Assembly: GCA_011109175.1 (NCBI GenBank)
Contig: RDEW01000009.1
Coordinates: 109,121-173,120, forward strand
Reading direction: 5' to 3'
DNA: 64,000 nucleotides
DNA from: Dicyema japonicum
Taxonomy: Eukaryota > Dicyemida > Rhombozoa > Dicyemidae
Made by a program: the position numbers and the translations under genes. Positions 21,690-33,659 of the stretch are shown here, one piece after another. The notes below the pieces were generated by a model. The model searched no databases. It was given only the letters and a program-made list of their open reading frames with translations, and was not told the origin of the DNA. Positions within the stretch are counted from its first letter, which is position 1. Each line of letters begins with the position of its first letter.

Positions 21690-23175
21690 AGAATAATCCT
21701 ATCTCGTGCTAACAATCGCTCCCTGCGTGAGGGCATGAGGATTTTATCAAAAGAAAGCCAGTCTACTTCATAAAAAAGCATTCTCGCGCAGCCGAATCAC
21801 TTACGAAGGAAAGAGATTGCCTAAAAAGCTGACATAAACAGCCTTGGGAAACCAGGGCGAAAATCCGAGTCTTGGAGAGAGATCAGATACAAGGCTAAGA
21901 TGAAAAAGGAAAGAGATAGAAATAACCTTATTTACACCGTAAACAAACAGTCCTCCCACACGAGGATGTGGGATACTCTTCTGGGCTTTACCAACTTTTA
22001 GAGACTGGCTCCTTGTGAAGACCTAGAGAACAAGAACTTTTTAAACAAGATGATAAAATTTTACTCCTCCGTGAGCTTCATTCCACAAAAAGAAATTGAG
22101 GTATTCCCACATCCTCAACAAAACCAAAACGCGATGCAATCTCGAACAGCCTTTCAATGGACGTCTTGCGGAAATCTATTCAAAGCCAGAAATCGTCTAA
22201 CACAAGTGGTCCAGATGGGATTCCCTCTATTGTAATTAGATGATTGACCCCTACACCATCTTGACTTTAACTAGAATTTACAACTTCTCCATCAGTAGGA
22301 ACTCGATTCCCACTCTATGGAAATTATCCCATATTCACCCAATCTTAAAACCTGGACGGTCGAAAGGACTCACCAGCTTCGTACAGACCAATATCCCTCC
22401 TATGTACCACCTCAAAAATCCTGGATAAACTCATTCTCGATCAGATTAACCCTTACCTACCAGATGAATCCTTCCAACATGGATTTAAGAAAGCTCGTTC
22501 CACAACAACCCACCTTACTTTCCTGACAAAATTCATTAAGGAAAACCTTCAACATTAACCTCGGCATCAAGACGATTATGTGTTCCATTGACATACAGAA
22601 GACTTTTGACTCAATACCGTGGAAATAGCTCACTAGAAAGATTTATGACTAACATTCCCAACAACCTGAAAATTTGGCTCGCTAACTTCCTTAACGGATG
22701 AAGAGTAAGAGTAATCTCCCATTCCATATTTTTAATCACTAAATTTTAACCGAACGGGGTCCTGCAAAGATCCTTCCCTCTCTCTTATTCTATTCAACCT
22801 ATTCATCAGCGACATGCCTTTCTACAGCTGCGACGATACCCTATGCCTTGCTTACGCAGACGACTTAATCCTGGGAACAAGAGACCAGTGTATTTACACA
22901 GCTGATTCCCGCTTAAAGATTCGCTGGACAACCCGAACTTTTGGCATACGAGGAACCAACTACATATAAGTCTTGAAAAGTCGTGCTCTATGATCTTTAC
23001 TTTTTTTAGAAGATTGACTAACTCGACGCCTTCATTAACCCTAAATAAGATAAACGAATGAGAACGGGAGCTCAACCAAACCCCTAAACTTTTGAAAATT
23101 GATTCGTCTAACAATAAGTGCCTCGAGAGGAACACCAGGAAGATGAGGCGGCTACTCAAAGGGGCCGGGATCACC
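21690..23175 (+). pseudogene. Jockey-like LINE reverse transcriptase, degraded copy
   Basis: Blocks in changing frames: LRKSIQSQKSSNTSGPDGIP, IPTLWKLSHIHPILKPGR, PASYRPISLLCTTSKILDKL, SFQHGFKKARSTTTHLTFLT, MCSIDIQKTFDSIPWK, NIPNNLKIWLANFLNG, LCLAYADDLILGTRDQC (YADD near 22,853), SLEKSCSMIFTFFRRLTNST and KMRRLLKGAGIT at the end. It corresponds in order to the copy at 2,000-3,443. Numerous frameshifts. The sequence then changes abruptly to an integrase fragment. Confidence 0.82.
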
Positions 23176-23189
23176 AGACGGTCCCTAGT

Positions 23190-23420
23190 TAAGTTAGAGA
23201 TTGTTTGGAATTTGTATATTTAAACTTTGGCTCGCCCAAAGTTACTCATTCAGATAACGGAAAAGAGTTTAAAAACGCAGAAGTTTCCCAACTTAACGAA
23301 GAATGGAAGATTAAGTTTATTTATGAAAGAACCATACATCTTCAGTCTTAAGGTCAGATAGAACGTTTTAATCAAACGAAAAAACGTTGGTTGGGAAAAA
23401 CTCTTTTTTGCGACTGAATC
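23190..23420 (+). pseudogene. Retroelement integrase core fragment
   Basis: Reads VRDCLEFVYLNFGSPKVTHS, DNGKEFKNAEVSQLNEEWKI and GQIERFNQTKKRWLGK, with one stop. HSDNGKEF holds the second catalytic aspartate of the D,D-35-E integrase core, and the Q-x-x-(I/V)ERFN block carries the glutamate. Only the middle of the domain is left. A better preserved copy is at 37,760-38,000. Confidence 0.72.
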
Positions 23421-23745
23421 ACAGATTTGGGTAGATGTTTTGCCCAAGACAGTTTATAAATATAATTTCACTAAACACTGAGCATCTGAGAATCTCCATT
23501 TAAATTTTTTATGTGCTGTCCAGGCTTCAATTCTATTAATACCATCTTTGTAGGCAATGCACTCAACTTAGTGATTCATTTTTCTAAACATAATTCTGCT
23601 TACAAAATACCAGTACTCAGAAATTCCAATTCCAATTTCAATAGAAAAAATTTAAACATGGGAGAATGAGTACGTATTAAAGTAGATTTTAATAATAACT
23701 TAAATACAAAAAAATAAATAGTTATTTTTTGAGGAAAAGCAAATG
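23421..23745. other. AT-rich spacer
   Basis: No coding pattern or repeat end recognised; also present in unit B at 38,001-38,330. Confidence 0.4.
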
Positions 23746-24330
23746 TTAGTTGAGGAAGGCGGCTGCGTGGATCGAGAACGAGTTCCCTCGGAGTATGGTC
23801 ATTCTAATCTTTTGCCTCAGCCATAACCCTTCTCGTTGATCCCTTTTCTTCCTGGCAAGCATTCCACCGAGTTCGCGCAAAAACTCAGTCGTCATTGGAC
23901 CAACGGCTCCCAATGACTCGACCGCAACAGGAGTAAATTGTAGCGGTTCCCGAGGTAGGAATATTTCTTGATTTTTAGGTTTTTCGCGGTCGACGCAGCC
24001 GCTCCAGGTGTCTGAACTGATTTTATAAAGATTTGTGCTTGAGATCGTGTCAACACAAGTAGCGTCCCAGACCAAAGATCTTCCGGATGTGAAAGGGAAA
24101 AGGGTCATCCCGTCAGGTATCTTTCCATCTCCTCGGTCGAGACTCACTGGTTCAAGCTGTGCTGGGAAGCCTGTAGCCTTCAGAGCACTGACGATCACAT
24201 CGTACAGAGCAGCGTGACGTGGTTCTCTTCCGGCGCTTCTTCTGCAGGACAGCGGATGCAATCTCTTCGCATTGACTGTTTTCCCGCATCGGGTGCTCCT
24301 GGCAAACGTCTATTCCTAGTATTTGTGTTA
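23746..24330 (-). pseudogene. LINE C-terminal domain (YLDD family)
   Basis: Minus-strand frame with a zinc-binding stretch C-G-K-T-V-N-A-K-R-L-H-P-L-S-C, then RRSAGREPRHAALYDVIVSA, GDGKIPDGMTLFPFTSGRSL, VWDATCVDT, FTPVAVESLGAVGPMTTEFL, RELGG and TILRGNSFSIHAAAF. This is the conserved C-terminus of the LINE group whose N-terminus and RT are at 1-1,939 (RRSAGR-x-x-RH, DGKRPDG, W-D-x-T-C-V-D, PVAVE-x-LG). The 171-codon frame ends in TAG. Confidence 0.78.
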
Positions 24331-24379
24331 GAAAAAGTATCTGATTAATGAAGTTTTAATAAAAATTCGTTTTAATTTT

Positions 24380-24825
24380 TTGACTATTGCTTAATTTTGT
24401 TATAGAAAATTTAAAGGCTGTTGATTACGCTCTCGAAAACATCCAGTTTCACGTGAATCCTTGGTGACCTGACGTCTCAACAGCAAATGGGATAAACAAG
24501 TAATCCTCTGAGATGCTTCTATACTTCCTTCATTTCTGATTCTCGGCGTGTTTAGAAGCATGACCTGAGTCCAAGACTGAAGATCCTCTTGATGCCGGCC
24601 AGGCATTGGGTGCCTCTTCATTAAGATGAATCCAGTGACACCATTGGAAGGAAGGAAAATAATTTTGACTAACTATCTACGTAGCACCACATAACGCCAC
24701 GAGATTTTTTTAATCTAGGAATTCTATTATTCCTCTTGTTTTGTAATTTTGTTCATTAAAATTTAAGAATATTTTTTATTGAAATTAAAATTATTTTCTT
24801 TATATTTAGAATTTAAAGATGGTTC
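24380..24825. other. Uncharacterised repeat segment
   Basis: A 73-codon minus-strand frame (24,621-24,400) is not recognised. Similar short blocks (ctctcgaaaacat, tgccggccaggcatt) recur at 38,990-39,190, 52,755-52,800 and 61,030, so the segment is repetitive, perhaps another LINE interval. Confidence 0.35.
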
Positions 24826-25671
24826 CCTTGCGCTTGCGACGCTGGAATTCTTGAGTCGTCTAGGGCAGTGGTTCTCAACCTTTTATTTAATCGCCCCCGA
24901 TAATTTTTTTATCGCCCCTCAGTTCACAGGTCAAAAAATTATTACCACGTACAGAAATATTTTCTATTTAAAAATCAGAGTTTTAATGAGATCCCTGTGG
25001 TTGATGAACATTCACGAGATTCTCTAAATTTGCCTTTCTTTTCGTAAGTGCAATCCTTATCTCTCCTCTTGTACATTAATTTTGTTTCGTTTTCCCGATG
25101 AATTGGTAGAGTGCTAAATCCTCTTTCTATGCTAAATAAAGTCGGAAAACATAAAATGATTGGAGTCATTTTCCCCATAATTTCGGGACATTTATCTTCA
25201 TTAATTTAGATCCCAAGAACTGTAAACGGTTTTCACTTTAGAATTCGAGTCCTTCATAATTTTTCAATGGAAATGATTCTTCTTTAAATTCTCCGTCACT
25301 ATCATACGGAACTAGTACAAAGGGATTAATCATCCAATCTGAAAATTTCACGGATAATCTTTTTTTCAAATCTCGGGACAAAGATTCCTAGTGAAATTCG
25401 TAAAATCTTTAAATCGTTGTCATCAAAAATATCATCAAAAAATTCTAGATTTCCAATTTTTTTTTGTCAGGCTAAATTGAAAAAAAATCAACTTTTTCGA
25501 GAGTATTAATAATTCTTTTGCAATCAATTACATTAATATAATCCCCTTGTAATGTCAATGGAAATTCATTCAATTTTTAAAAAAATCTAATTCAAAAAAA
25601 ATTTTTTTTCCAATGAATTTTGCAGGAATTAAACAAATCAAATTCTTTCTGTAATTTTAAAAATCAACTCG
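24826..25671 (-). mobile_element. hAT transposon, truncated copy inside a LINE C-terminal fragment
   Basis: Plus-strand LINE codons ALATLEFLSRLG run up to gtctaggg (24,858-24,865). A hAT end follows, CAGTGGTTCTCAACC at 24,866. The minus strand then encodes the hAT C-terminus (FPTLFSIERGFSTL near 25,150). At about 25,671 the match to unit B stops in the middle of the element and jumps to LINE ORF1 sequence. The full element is at 39,439-41,455 in unit B, so this copy is a deletion product. Confidence 0.8.
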
Positions 25672-25679
25672 CCTTGTGT

Positions 25680-26191
25680 TTCTCCTCGCCACAGTTCACG
25701 CACTTGAGAGACCTGACTTTTGATTGCAGGCTTTTGGCGAATTTGGACCCTCGCAGTTCAAGCACTTCTCTTTATGAGTGCATCATCGGTAGCTGGTGTG
25801 GCCGAATACTTCTCAGCAATAGCACTGGATTGCTGTTGATCGCTCTAGGGCCACACCGAACCTAAAGTAATCAATGCGTACTTTCTCGAGGCAGATCCTC
25901 TCTCTCTGCTCCAGAGCGAAGCCAGACCTTCATGGTCCGGAGTCTCCTCCCCCGCTTGTGGAGACCTTCTTGATGTGTTCCAGTACATCATCCACGAAGT
26001 CCAGAGTGACTCCGAAAACTAGTACTATTGAATTCGAAGCCATAGAATGACCCGTGACATGTTATGTTCCCCGGGCACAAAAGGTACCTTAGTACTGACC
26101 TCAGTTTCGAAAGCTGAGCGTCGTCGTCATTCCTTAATCCCAACAACCGCGTTTGATAACTCGTTTGATAACTCCTTTTTATTTTTACCAA
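25680..26191 (-). pseudogene. LINE ORF1 (gag-like zinc-knuckle protein), partial
   Basis: Minus-strand remnants of the ORF1 seen more completely at 44,051-44,641. Here the N-terminal part (SYQTRLLGLRNDDDAQLSKL) and the region before the zinc knuckles are recognisable, but the frame is broken and the 3' end is cut by the deletion junction at about 25,671. Confidence 0.6.
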
Positions 26192-26372
26192 ATTTATTAA
26201 TATTTAAATTCTAGTAGTTAAGTTAATGCCCAAATACTTTAAAAATAGTTTTTTTTCAAAAATAATCACATCTAGAAAAATTTCTTCTCTCGTAAAATCC
26301 AACATGTCGTATTTTTAAATTTAAAATTGTCTCGTATTGGCATCATAATCCTGTCTAAATAATTTTTAATAA

Positions 26373-27520
26373 CTATATGATATTATACCTTAATATAACC
26401 ATGCTGCTAATTTTAAACGTATCTTCATCGCTTTTCCATTTACGCTTTTCTTCTATCCGGTCTGCTGCCAGCACAATATTTATATATGCATCTTTTCTCG
26501 AATCCTCCAATTGCAGTAATTCAGTGTCTACCGCCTTTAATTGTTCTAATTCATTGTCTTTAACTTTGATAGGATATTCAATTCCCATAAAAATGTAAAA
26601 TGGTATTTTCTTTGTAGAAAATCGTATTATCGTGTTATTATAGTCGTAAATGATGTCCTGAAGGTATCGCAATATCTTCCAAAACAATTATCTGTATAGC
26701 TTTTTGATGATATCCATCTTTTGATGCTTTATTTAATCTCATTAGTAATAACAAGTTTTAGCAAACCGTTCAACCTGGCCTTGTATCCACGGAGCTCTTG
26801 GTCTTCCACGAATATGGTGTGCCTTGAATTTTTGGCATAACCCCTCCATATATCCGTTACAGATTTCCTTCCCGTTGTCTGTATATAAAATCAATGGAAG
26901 GCCAATACGTCTGGACACAATTTGGAATAATTTGGCGATTTCTTTAGCACATTTTGAATAAGACAGTTCAACGACTGCGGATTTGGAAAAAAGCAATAAT
27001 TACAAAGATGTAATATTATTGATGAGATGAATTCCCAGTTATAGGAATCATTGATTTCGGAATATCTTTTAAATCAATTAATCCGCTAAATATCGGTCTC
27101 TACATTTTCTTGCGAGATTGGTGTATCGAGGTTGTGTATACAATGCTTTTTTCGATTGGCATGGAACATACGCTGAAATTACTTTTGAAATTTGGGCTCT
27201 TGCTATTCCATAATATTTTCTTCGGAGTTTCGAATATAACCGATCCCGCCCAAAATGATTCTGATTGTGCTCAGCCTAAAACTCCAAAACATCAATAAAT
27301 TTTAGCTTAATTTCTTGCTCTTCCTTATAAAAAATCTCAATTTAGTTTGATTTCTGATTATTTGAGGAATACCATCTTCAAAAATTAAAGATTTGGCTAT
27401 TTGATTTAGCCTAAATATTTTCGCTCTAGATTCAGAATCTTCAGCCCCAAATTGGCTTGGATTGAGTTTTGAATTCTTTATTTTTTCGAATGTTTCTTTG
27501 TCGAGACTCACTAAACCCAT
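26373..27520 (-). pseudogene. KRBA2-like integrase, degraded
   Basis: On the minus strand, 27,520-27,302 gives an N-terminal region (VSLDKETFEKIKNSKLNPSQ, AKSLIFEDGIPQI). After about 300 bp in broken frame (LIDLKDIPKSMIPITGN), 26,996-26,742 gives the integrase core: LFSKSAVVELSYSKCAKEIA, GLPLILYTDNGKEICNGY, IRGRPRAPWIQGQVERFAK. TDNGKEI and QGQVERF carry the second Asp and the Glu of the D,D-E triad. 26,687-26,373 continues with ILRYLQDIIYDYNNTI and PFYIFMGIEYPI. The order fits integrases of the KRBA2-like type found in many invertebrate repeats. Duplicated in unit B. Confidence 0.72.
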
Positions 27521-27599
27521 TCAGAAACGTTGTATTTTTTTAAATTATAGTTATTATTGTTTTCTAATAATTTTATTATCAAAAAATTATTTTTTTGCA

Positions 27600-27790
27600 A
27601 TTTGTTATAAAGCGTTACACCTACGCCCCCACTCCACTGGAGGGGTTTCCACAACTGCAACTATGGACGTCTTACCCTTTATGTTGATTCCAGATGGACT
27701 CTGTTTCTGTAGAAGTGGAAACTGGATACACTTAATTAGTTGTTTACTTTAACTTCTTTCTCGCTGTATCCGGAATTAATAAATTAAATT
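27600..27790 (+). repeat. SINE-type repeat (family 2), plus copy
   Basis: Contains cactggaggggtttccacaa, ctgcaactatggacgtctta, ggactctgtttctgtagaag and actggatacacttaattagt, with a taataaattaaatt tail. Confidence 0.65.
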
Positions 27791-28214
27791 ACACCTATGG
27801 ACTGTCACATGGTCTTAATTTTCCTTTAGTTGGGGATTTCCATTGTGGATAGAAAGGATCGTCATTTTGAATATCCTACAAATTTATTCAAAGTAAAATA
27901 TTATCCACCTTTGTTAGAATAAAAAAAGGAGGCAACCGTATAGTGAGTCGGTCCTCCTATTTGCAACTTTTACTCAAGAAAATATAATTATTGTATTAAC
28001 AATTTCCCATGCCTAAACATAACATAAATTCTATTTTGGTGATATTTAGAACATCAATTCTACTTATATTGAGACATAATTTGTCCAGGTTACCACGTGG
28101 AGAAACTTTCTGGGATTGTTGATTTGATTTGTTATGATTAATCTTATTTAATCAGGTTTATTCTGTTTTAAAATTAATCTATTTTTTACTACTAAAATTT
28201 AGTACAAAATTAAT
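27791..28214. other. Spacer with a conserved hairpin-like motif
   Basis: No gene seen. At about 27,929-27,960, GGAGG-CA-ACCG and CGGT-CCTCC can pair around a tatagtgagt loop; in unit B (near 46,790-46,820) one stem base differs (CGAT). No other structure recognised. Confidence 0.35.
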
Positions 28215-28380
28215 TATAAAAGTTTAATGGTCCCCGCGAACATAATCGACGTTGAGTAGCCTCTCCGACAGCAACAGAGATCAACTGGAGAAGCCACTGA
28301 GTCGCACGTGTGTCGTGGCTTTTCATTGTAGCTAGGCGTCCAAGTTTCTTTTGGAGACGAAATGCTTTCCCGCTGGAATT
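28215..28380 (-). pseudogene. LINE C-terminal fragment
   Basis: The minus strand reads AFRLQKKLGRLATMKSHDTR and QWLLQLISVAVGEATQ. It matches KSLRFLKKLGRLATLKSHDA...WLLQLISVAIVRGNA at 51,908-52,162, the C-terminal end of the LINE group with the PVAVE motif. The same piece lies at 47,095-47,240 in unit B. Confidence 0.65.
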
Positions 28381-29810
28381 AAGGCTGAACAGTCCTTGCT
28401 ATCCCCTTTTTACGGTATTGGAATAAGTATAGATCTTTTTCACTCGCGTGGCCAAATACCAGTTTCCCGAATTTTTTGACATAACTGGTGACAGCTGTCA
28501 CCGGTATAGCCTTCAGCAATTCGTTTGAAATGTTGTCAATTCCTGGTGCCTTGTTCCCCGTTAATTGCCGTGTAGCCCACATGCAATTCTCCCTAAGGAT
28601 TTTATTCCCCTCACCCAACGTTGCTTCATCAACATATATTGGTGGGCATATAGTTTCTGAATGTAGTCGTTCCGTATCTTCTCTCCGACGATTTCGGATG
28701 TTCTTTTGGATTAGTAATTCTACACCATCCTTGTCCTTGATTTTGCCCATCATTTTTGTACCGGGGTTCATAATATTTTTAGTTGTAAATACGCATTCCT
28801 AGTGTGACCTCTCTTATAGTCATCTTTCATTTTTTTGCAGCGTAACCTCCACTAGTCTCCTTTATCCTTCCTGGTGCCTCTTTGAATTCAGAGTTAGGTT
28901 TTCTTTATCTTGTCTATATTCCCAAAGAGTTTAGCAGTTTTACGAGCCTCAGCAATGTCTAGGGTGTTGACAGAGAGCCACTCAGAGCACTTGGCCGGCG
29001 TTTTGTATTTGACATGTTTTATTGCAGCGTTCCTGATAACCAACTGCATATCATTCCATAATTCATCAGTCATCCTTCCGTTCAAATCCAGTAATCCAAT
29101 ATTGTGCTTAACTTCCATTGCGTATTCTGGTGGTATGTTTGAGACATCGAATTTCTCTACTCGGGGGGTATTCCAAGTGTAACTGAATTTCGTCCATATT
29201 TTTGCTACAATTAGCCGTTGGTCTGTTTCACGGTCTGACCTGGATATGTTTTGACGGCAGTTATAGAGCTTTTCCAACGTTTGACGTACAAAATATAATC
29301 AATCTGGTTCCTAGACATTCCATTTGGCAACGTCCAAGTGTATAATCGTCGTTTGTGCTGTTTGAACCATGTGTTAGTTATCTGAAATCCATTTTCCTGA
29401 CGGAATTGGACCAGTCGATCCCCAGCATCATTTCTTTTCCCCAAACCAAAACTTCCCACAAAATCCACATGTGGCATACACCCAACTTTTGAGTTGAAAT
29501 CCCCCATTATGTAGATTATGTCCTTTTTGGGTATTAGTTTTAGTGCCTCTTGAAATTCATAATAAAATTCGTCAATTTCGTCATCCTTGGCAATAGATGT
29601 TGGGGAATACACTTGCATGACCGTAATATTCAATGGTCGTCCACGGATGTGGATTAGTATTATCCGATAATTAAAAATTCTATGACTTTCAATAGCAGTT
29701 GCAATTTTCTTTGAAGCAATAAAGGCCACTCTATTTCTCTTCGCATTAATGTTACCAGAATAATATATGACGAAATCATCAATTTCAATCGCATAGTCGC
29801 AGTTGACCAA
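28379..29810 (-). pseudogene. RTE/BovB-like LINE: endonuclease, linker and RT start (unit A)
   Basis: The minus strand starts near 29,810 inside an AP-endonuclease domain lacking its first ~70 residues: FVIYYSGNINAKRNRVAFIA, IMGDFNSKVG, GSFGLGKRNDAGDRLVQF, FKQHKRRLYTWTLPNG and RNQIDYILYVKRWKSS. After a frameshift comes SDRETDQRLIVAKIWTKF, where the catalytic SDH histidine is replaced by glutamine. A linker follows (CSEWLSVNTLDIAEARK), then RT fingers (NKAPGIDNISNELLKAI). The element is cut before the catalytic RT motifs. It resembles the 'craniofacial development protein 2-like' endonucleases of RTE/BovB elements. Inactive. Confidence 0.82.
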
Positions 29811-30031
29811 GGACTATCTTTCGCTAAAAAATTAAATAATAATTGATATTATTGCCACAGGATAACTGAGTAAAAGTTGAAAGAATCTCCCATCTAACAA
29901 ATTAATTCAAGACCTTCAAGGGGGAGAAAATTCAATAAATTTAATTATCACAAATTAATTTATTTTTTATAAAGTCATGAAATTTTTATTTGAAAATTAA
30001 TTTAATTATAAATTCAAAATCTTGTTAGAAA

Positions 30032-32421
30032 ATGGAAATTCCTTCACTATATGCTCATTGCATAAAACTATTCGAGAATACATTAATGGGAAAGATTATC
30101 AAGCATTAAGCGAAAAAACTAAAAAAATGATTTCTAAAAGATTATCAGAAGATCCAAGTTATTTAGAATATCTATTTGCCGGTGAAAATCGAAAAGAACA
30201 ATATTCATGTATATACAAGATTTCAGATGTAGTACAGAATAATATTTTCTGCGTTAAATTGATAAATGAAAAAGTCGACATTAAAGATGTTGTCAAGATG
30301 ATTCAAGTTTATCCGAATTTATCGAATATTAAAATATGGCAAATAACTTCAACAGAAAAGCAGCCTTTACTACCATTTTCACCTAATAACGTCAAATCAT
30401 TCTCACTTCTAGAATATAATGACCCAGATTTGTTACATTCCCTATTTATGACTGGATTTAACAAAATAACATGCCTTGAACTTTTTCATGACGAACGTGA
30501 AGTGTCAGTAATCCTTAAAAGTACCACATTGAAAATAATTGAGAAACTGGAACGCATAGAATTATCTAACGTTATGATTATCGACTTTGAAGAATTTTTG
30601 GCAAACCTAAACAGTCCAGAGTCCTTGTGGTTTGTTTTTTTATAATTCAGTCATTTTGCACTCGTGCATACTGGAGTTTGGAATCGTAGAAGGTTGGATG
30701 TGAACGATATATGTTGTCTTCTCGAAAAAGCAAAGAACCTTACTTTTCTAGATTTATCAAAGTCTCTTATCGATGTACAAAGACTCAAATAGTAATTTAT
30801 TTTAATAATCTTAGTCAAATGCTGAAATACGGATTGAACAAACATCAAGATGAGAATACCTTATTTTTCATTCAAAATATAAACGAATGGGTAAATCTGA
30901 GAAAATAAAATAGATTGATCGAGAATTGGCATTAAATAACTTAGCCAGGTTTGTTGTAACTACCGAACTATTGGATGAAACAATCTGTAAGTTTCGCAAT
31001 AAGAAACTTCGAAATAACTTTCTAAATCGATTTTTGAGAGTATTTTGAAAATATTATTGTAGATTTTATATCATAAATATAACGTCAAAGATTATAGATA
31101 CCCGCGTTATTCTATGTAACTTATTATATTACTTCAGAAATATTCTAAATCATATTACCAAAACACACGATATTTCGTATTTTAATCGTCGGTATGAGTT
31201 GATCTTATTCGTAGTTTAATTTATGATATTTTTCTCATTGTTCTTATGTTTTGCATATGTAATAGAAAATTGGTAATTGAGATTTTAAATTTGTAGCATA
31301 TTGCTCTTGATTGTTCAAATTTATTATTCAATTTAAAACCATGGAATACGCCAATTTTCGTTGATTAATTTTTAATTTAGATCAATGCGTTGTCATGCAT
31401 GTTTATTGCAATAGCTACATCTCCCGTCTCTAATAATAGAATATATAAAAACTGTCGATTTGCTATGAAAAGCTTAAATATCGGATTTTTATCTTATTTT
31501 GGCATTCTGGACTTGTCAAAGTTTAAAATTTTGTATTTTTAGTACTGCCTTGAATGCGTAACAAAACATTATCTTCGGAAGTTGGTGGGTTTCTATTTAT
31601 ATTGGGCTGGCTATTGGGTATTTGAATTACATTTAGTTAGACGAAAATAAAATGAATGTGAATTTGTTTATTGATTTTGGCGGAATTGAGATTATTTGTC
31701 ATATTGATGATAGATCCCGGTTCAAAAATTCCAACTTAAGATTATGCTTTCACTCGTTGAAATTGCGGAAAATCTTGCTAAATTTCCGAAATCTAGACGT
31801 TTACTGGGGGCTTGTAGACTCGTAGAATTTTTATTGTAAACTTGTTAACTTATTAAAAGGATCCAACTTACGACAATTGGGATTCTATCTGCCCTATAGA
31901 ATCAGGCGGTGCATGTGTATTTTATTGAGTGATTCTCAATTTCCCCTACATTTATAAATTTGGATATAGGTGATATGAGCCCCGAGAAATGATTCTAGAT
32001 AAAATTTTTCAATTTGTAAATAAATATACTTTCGCAGGATGTCATGATATTATTGAATGTGATGCTGATAGAAGGTTATTCCAATTTATATGTAAGGTCG
32101 TTTATGTCAACAGTAAATCTACTATGCGTAAACACAGATGAGCGAATTTGGCTTTGGGCTGTGTGGGAATGTGCTAATATATCATTTACATCTCGTTAAT
32201 ATTTATTTTTATAATAGCAAATGTACTTATGTTCAAATTGATGGACTATTATATTCTTCCGAAAATTAGCAATGTATGTATAAAATCTAAAATGGAAGAG
32301 ATCCATCACTATTTTTGGACTTTTAGAATAAATTACTTTGTTGCTATTTTTATAATTTTAGGAATTCATTAGAAGTCAACTTAGAAGTGCGAATTCTTTA
32401 GTTATTTCAATTTCTCATTAA
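30032..32421 (+). pseudogene. ZYG11/ZER1-like gene, decayed copy 2
   Basis: Same organisation as the intact copy at 48,895-51,275. One T is missing after codon 10 (attgcataaaac at about 30,058), so translation from the ATG stops within 20 codons. Further one-base losses lie near 31,740 (cttaagatt against cttaaagatt) and 31,979 (gagccccgag against gagcccccgag), and the intron 11 acceptor is shifted. The short introns at positions 1-10 are otherwise conserved. It is closer to copy 1 than to copy 3 in its 3' two-thirds. Confidence 0.8.
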
Positions 32422-32447
32422 CAAATAATTAATTATTATTAATTGCA

Positions 32448-32703
32448 ATGTCCGCGGAACCAGAAAAGTTAGCTAATTTGAGATTCCAATTTTGCCATGC
32501 ATCTCTGGATTTGCGTTGTAAGTAGTTTCCATCCTCCCCTTTTTTTCGTAACCGCTTTCAGATCATCCAGATCCTCTCCTGTTTTCAGTTTTCTTGCTAT
32601 GCAAGTGATATCTTTTTCAAGCGTCGACGGCAACGTTGTTCTTTGTCGACCTCGATACGTTGTTTTGTTTAATAAAGGAAATTATGATTCCATGGACGAA
32701 TGA
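32448..32703 (+). CDS. Candidate host gene 5' exons, unit B copy
   Basis: Counterpart of 15,955-16,212: ATG with MSAEPEKLANLRFQFCHASL, then the same GTAAGT donor. The second donor is changed here (gcaagt, near 32,601). Only one residue differs in the first 20 codons (Ala for Thr). Product unknown. Confidence 0.28.
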
Positions 32704-33390
32704 ATAACTCACTCAAAGAGAAATGGAGTCACACAAAGAAACTTGGCTTCCTATTAGGAGATAGTGAAGATATCATACGGAAGAAAAACCATGGCAAACG
32801 CGGCATTACACAGGCTGAAAAACCTATGGCTAAAACGGAGAAGGAACAACATAAAACAAAAGATAATGTTATACAACACTTTTATCAATCCAATCCTCCT
32901 ATACAACTCTGGGACCTGGGCCACCTCAAAAGAGGATTTGGAGAGGCTAGACTCGTTTCACAGGAATCATCTAAAAAACATTACTGGAATGTCCTGGCCA
33001 TCCAAATTTTGCGGAAAGGACTGTACAATAAGTGTGACTGTACACCATTAAGTCACGAGATCATTAGCTCTTGTTGGAGACTTTTTGGATAAGTCCTGAA
33101 ATTTGACCCGATATCCACCCCTCCCCGAATATCGCAATGGAAGATTATTACTCTTCCTCCAATGTAAAGCGATATAGTGGAAGACCGAGAACAACCCTAC
33201 CGGTCGTTTTACAAACGATTTGAAAGCCGTAAAGAAAACATTGGCATCTGGTGACGATCTGGACTCACTGAGGGGCCTAAGAACAGAAGAGCTTGGAGCA
33301 ACCTAACTAATTCTCTTATATTTTTTGCTGCACATGCGGAACTATAAATATTATGGCTCTCGTAAAAGTGCTAATAATAATAATGATTCC
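32700..33390 (+). pseudogene. LINE reverse transcriptase C-terminal end (unit B)
   Basis: Same fragment as 16,210-16,900, with LLGDSEDII, ILLYNSGTWATS and the GRPRTTLPVVL C-terminus. Additional frameshift after LLGDSEDII. The tail (ctgcacatgcggaactataa, taataataatga) is retained. Confidence 0.8.
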
Positions 33391-33659
33391 ACGGCCTGAT
33401 TGGCCGGTGCCATTTCCAAAACTCTTGTGATATATCAAAGAGCTGCCATTTTGCCGAAGTAACTTTATTCCCAATCTATGTTGTTTGAGTAATTCTGTAG
33501 AGCTCGTCGTTAGTCATCCGTTTTGGTCAGAAATAATTTTCATAATTTTATTTTTGACCGGCATTCTCAATCAATTGATATTAATTTAATCTTATTAATT
33601 TAACTTACATATATTTTACTGATCACGAGGTCAACCAAATGTTATTAAATCTTAATTTA

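Larger units (their letters stand above)
13292..29794 (+). repeat. Tandem segmental unit A
   Basis: From tagtcgcagttgaccaagga at 13,294 onward the sequence matches 29,795 onward and 48,659 onward. Shared order in A and B: ZYG11-like copy, LINE 3' end, SINE-type repeat, fold-back repeat, LINE, integrase, LINE C-terminus, hAT, LINE ORF1, second integrase, RTE-type LINE. The A start cuts the RTE-type endonuclease frame after its first codons, because the rest of that frame is absent to the left. Large differences from B are listed among the findings. Confidence 0.9.

Noticed and set aside
23190-27520. Endogenous retrovirus or intact LTR retrotransposon
   Set aside because: Only integrase cores are visible; no LTRs, protease, envelope or linked reverse transcriptase were found.
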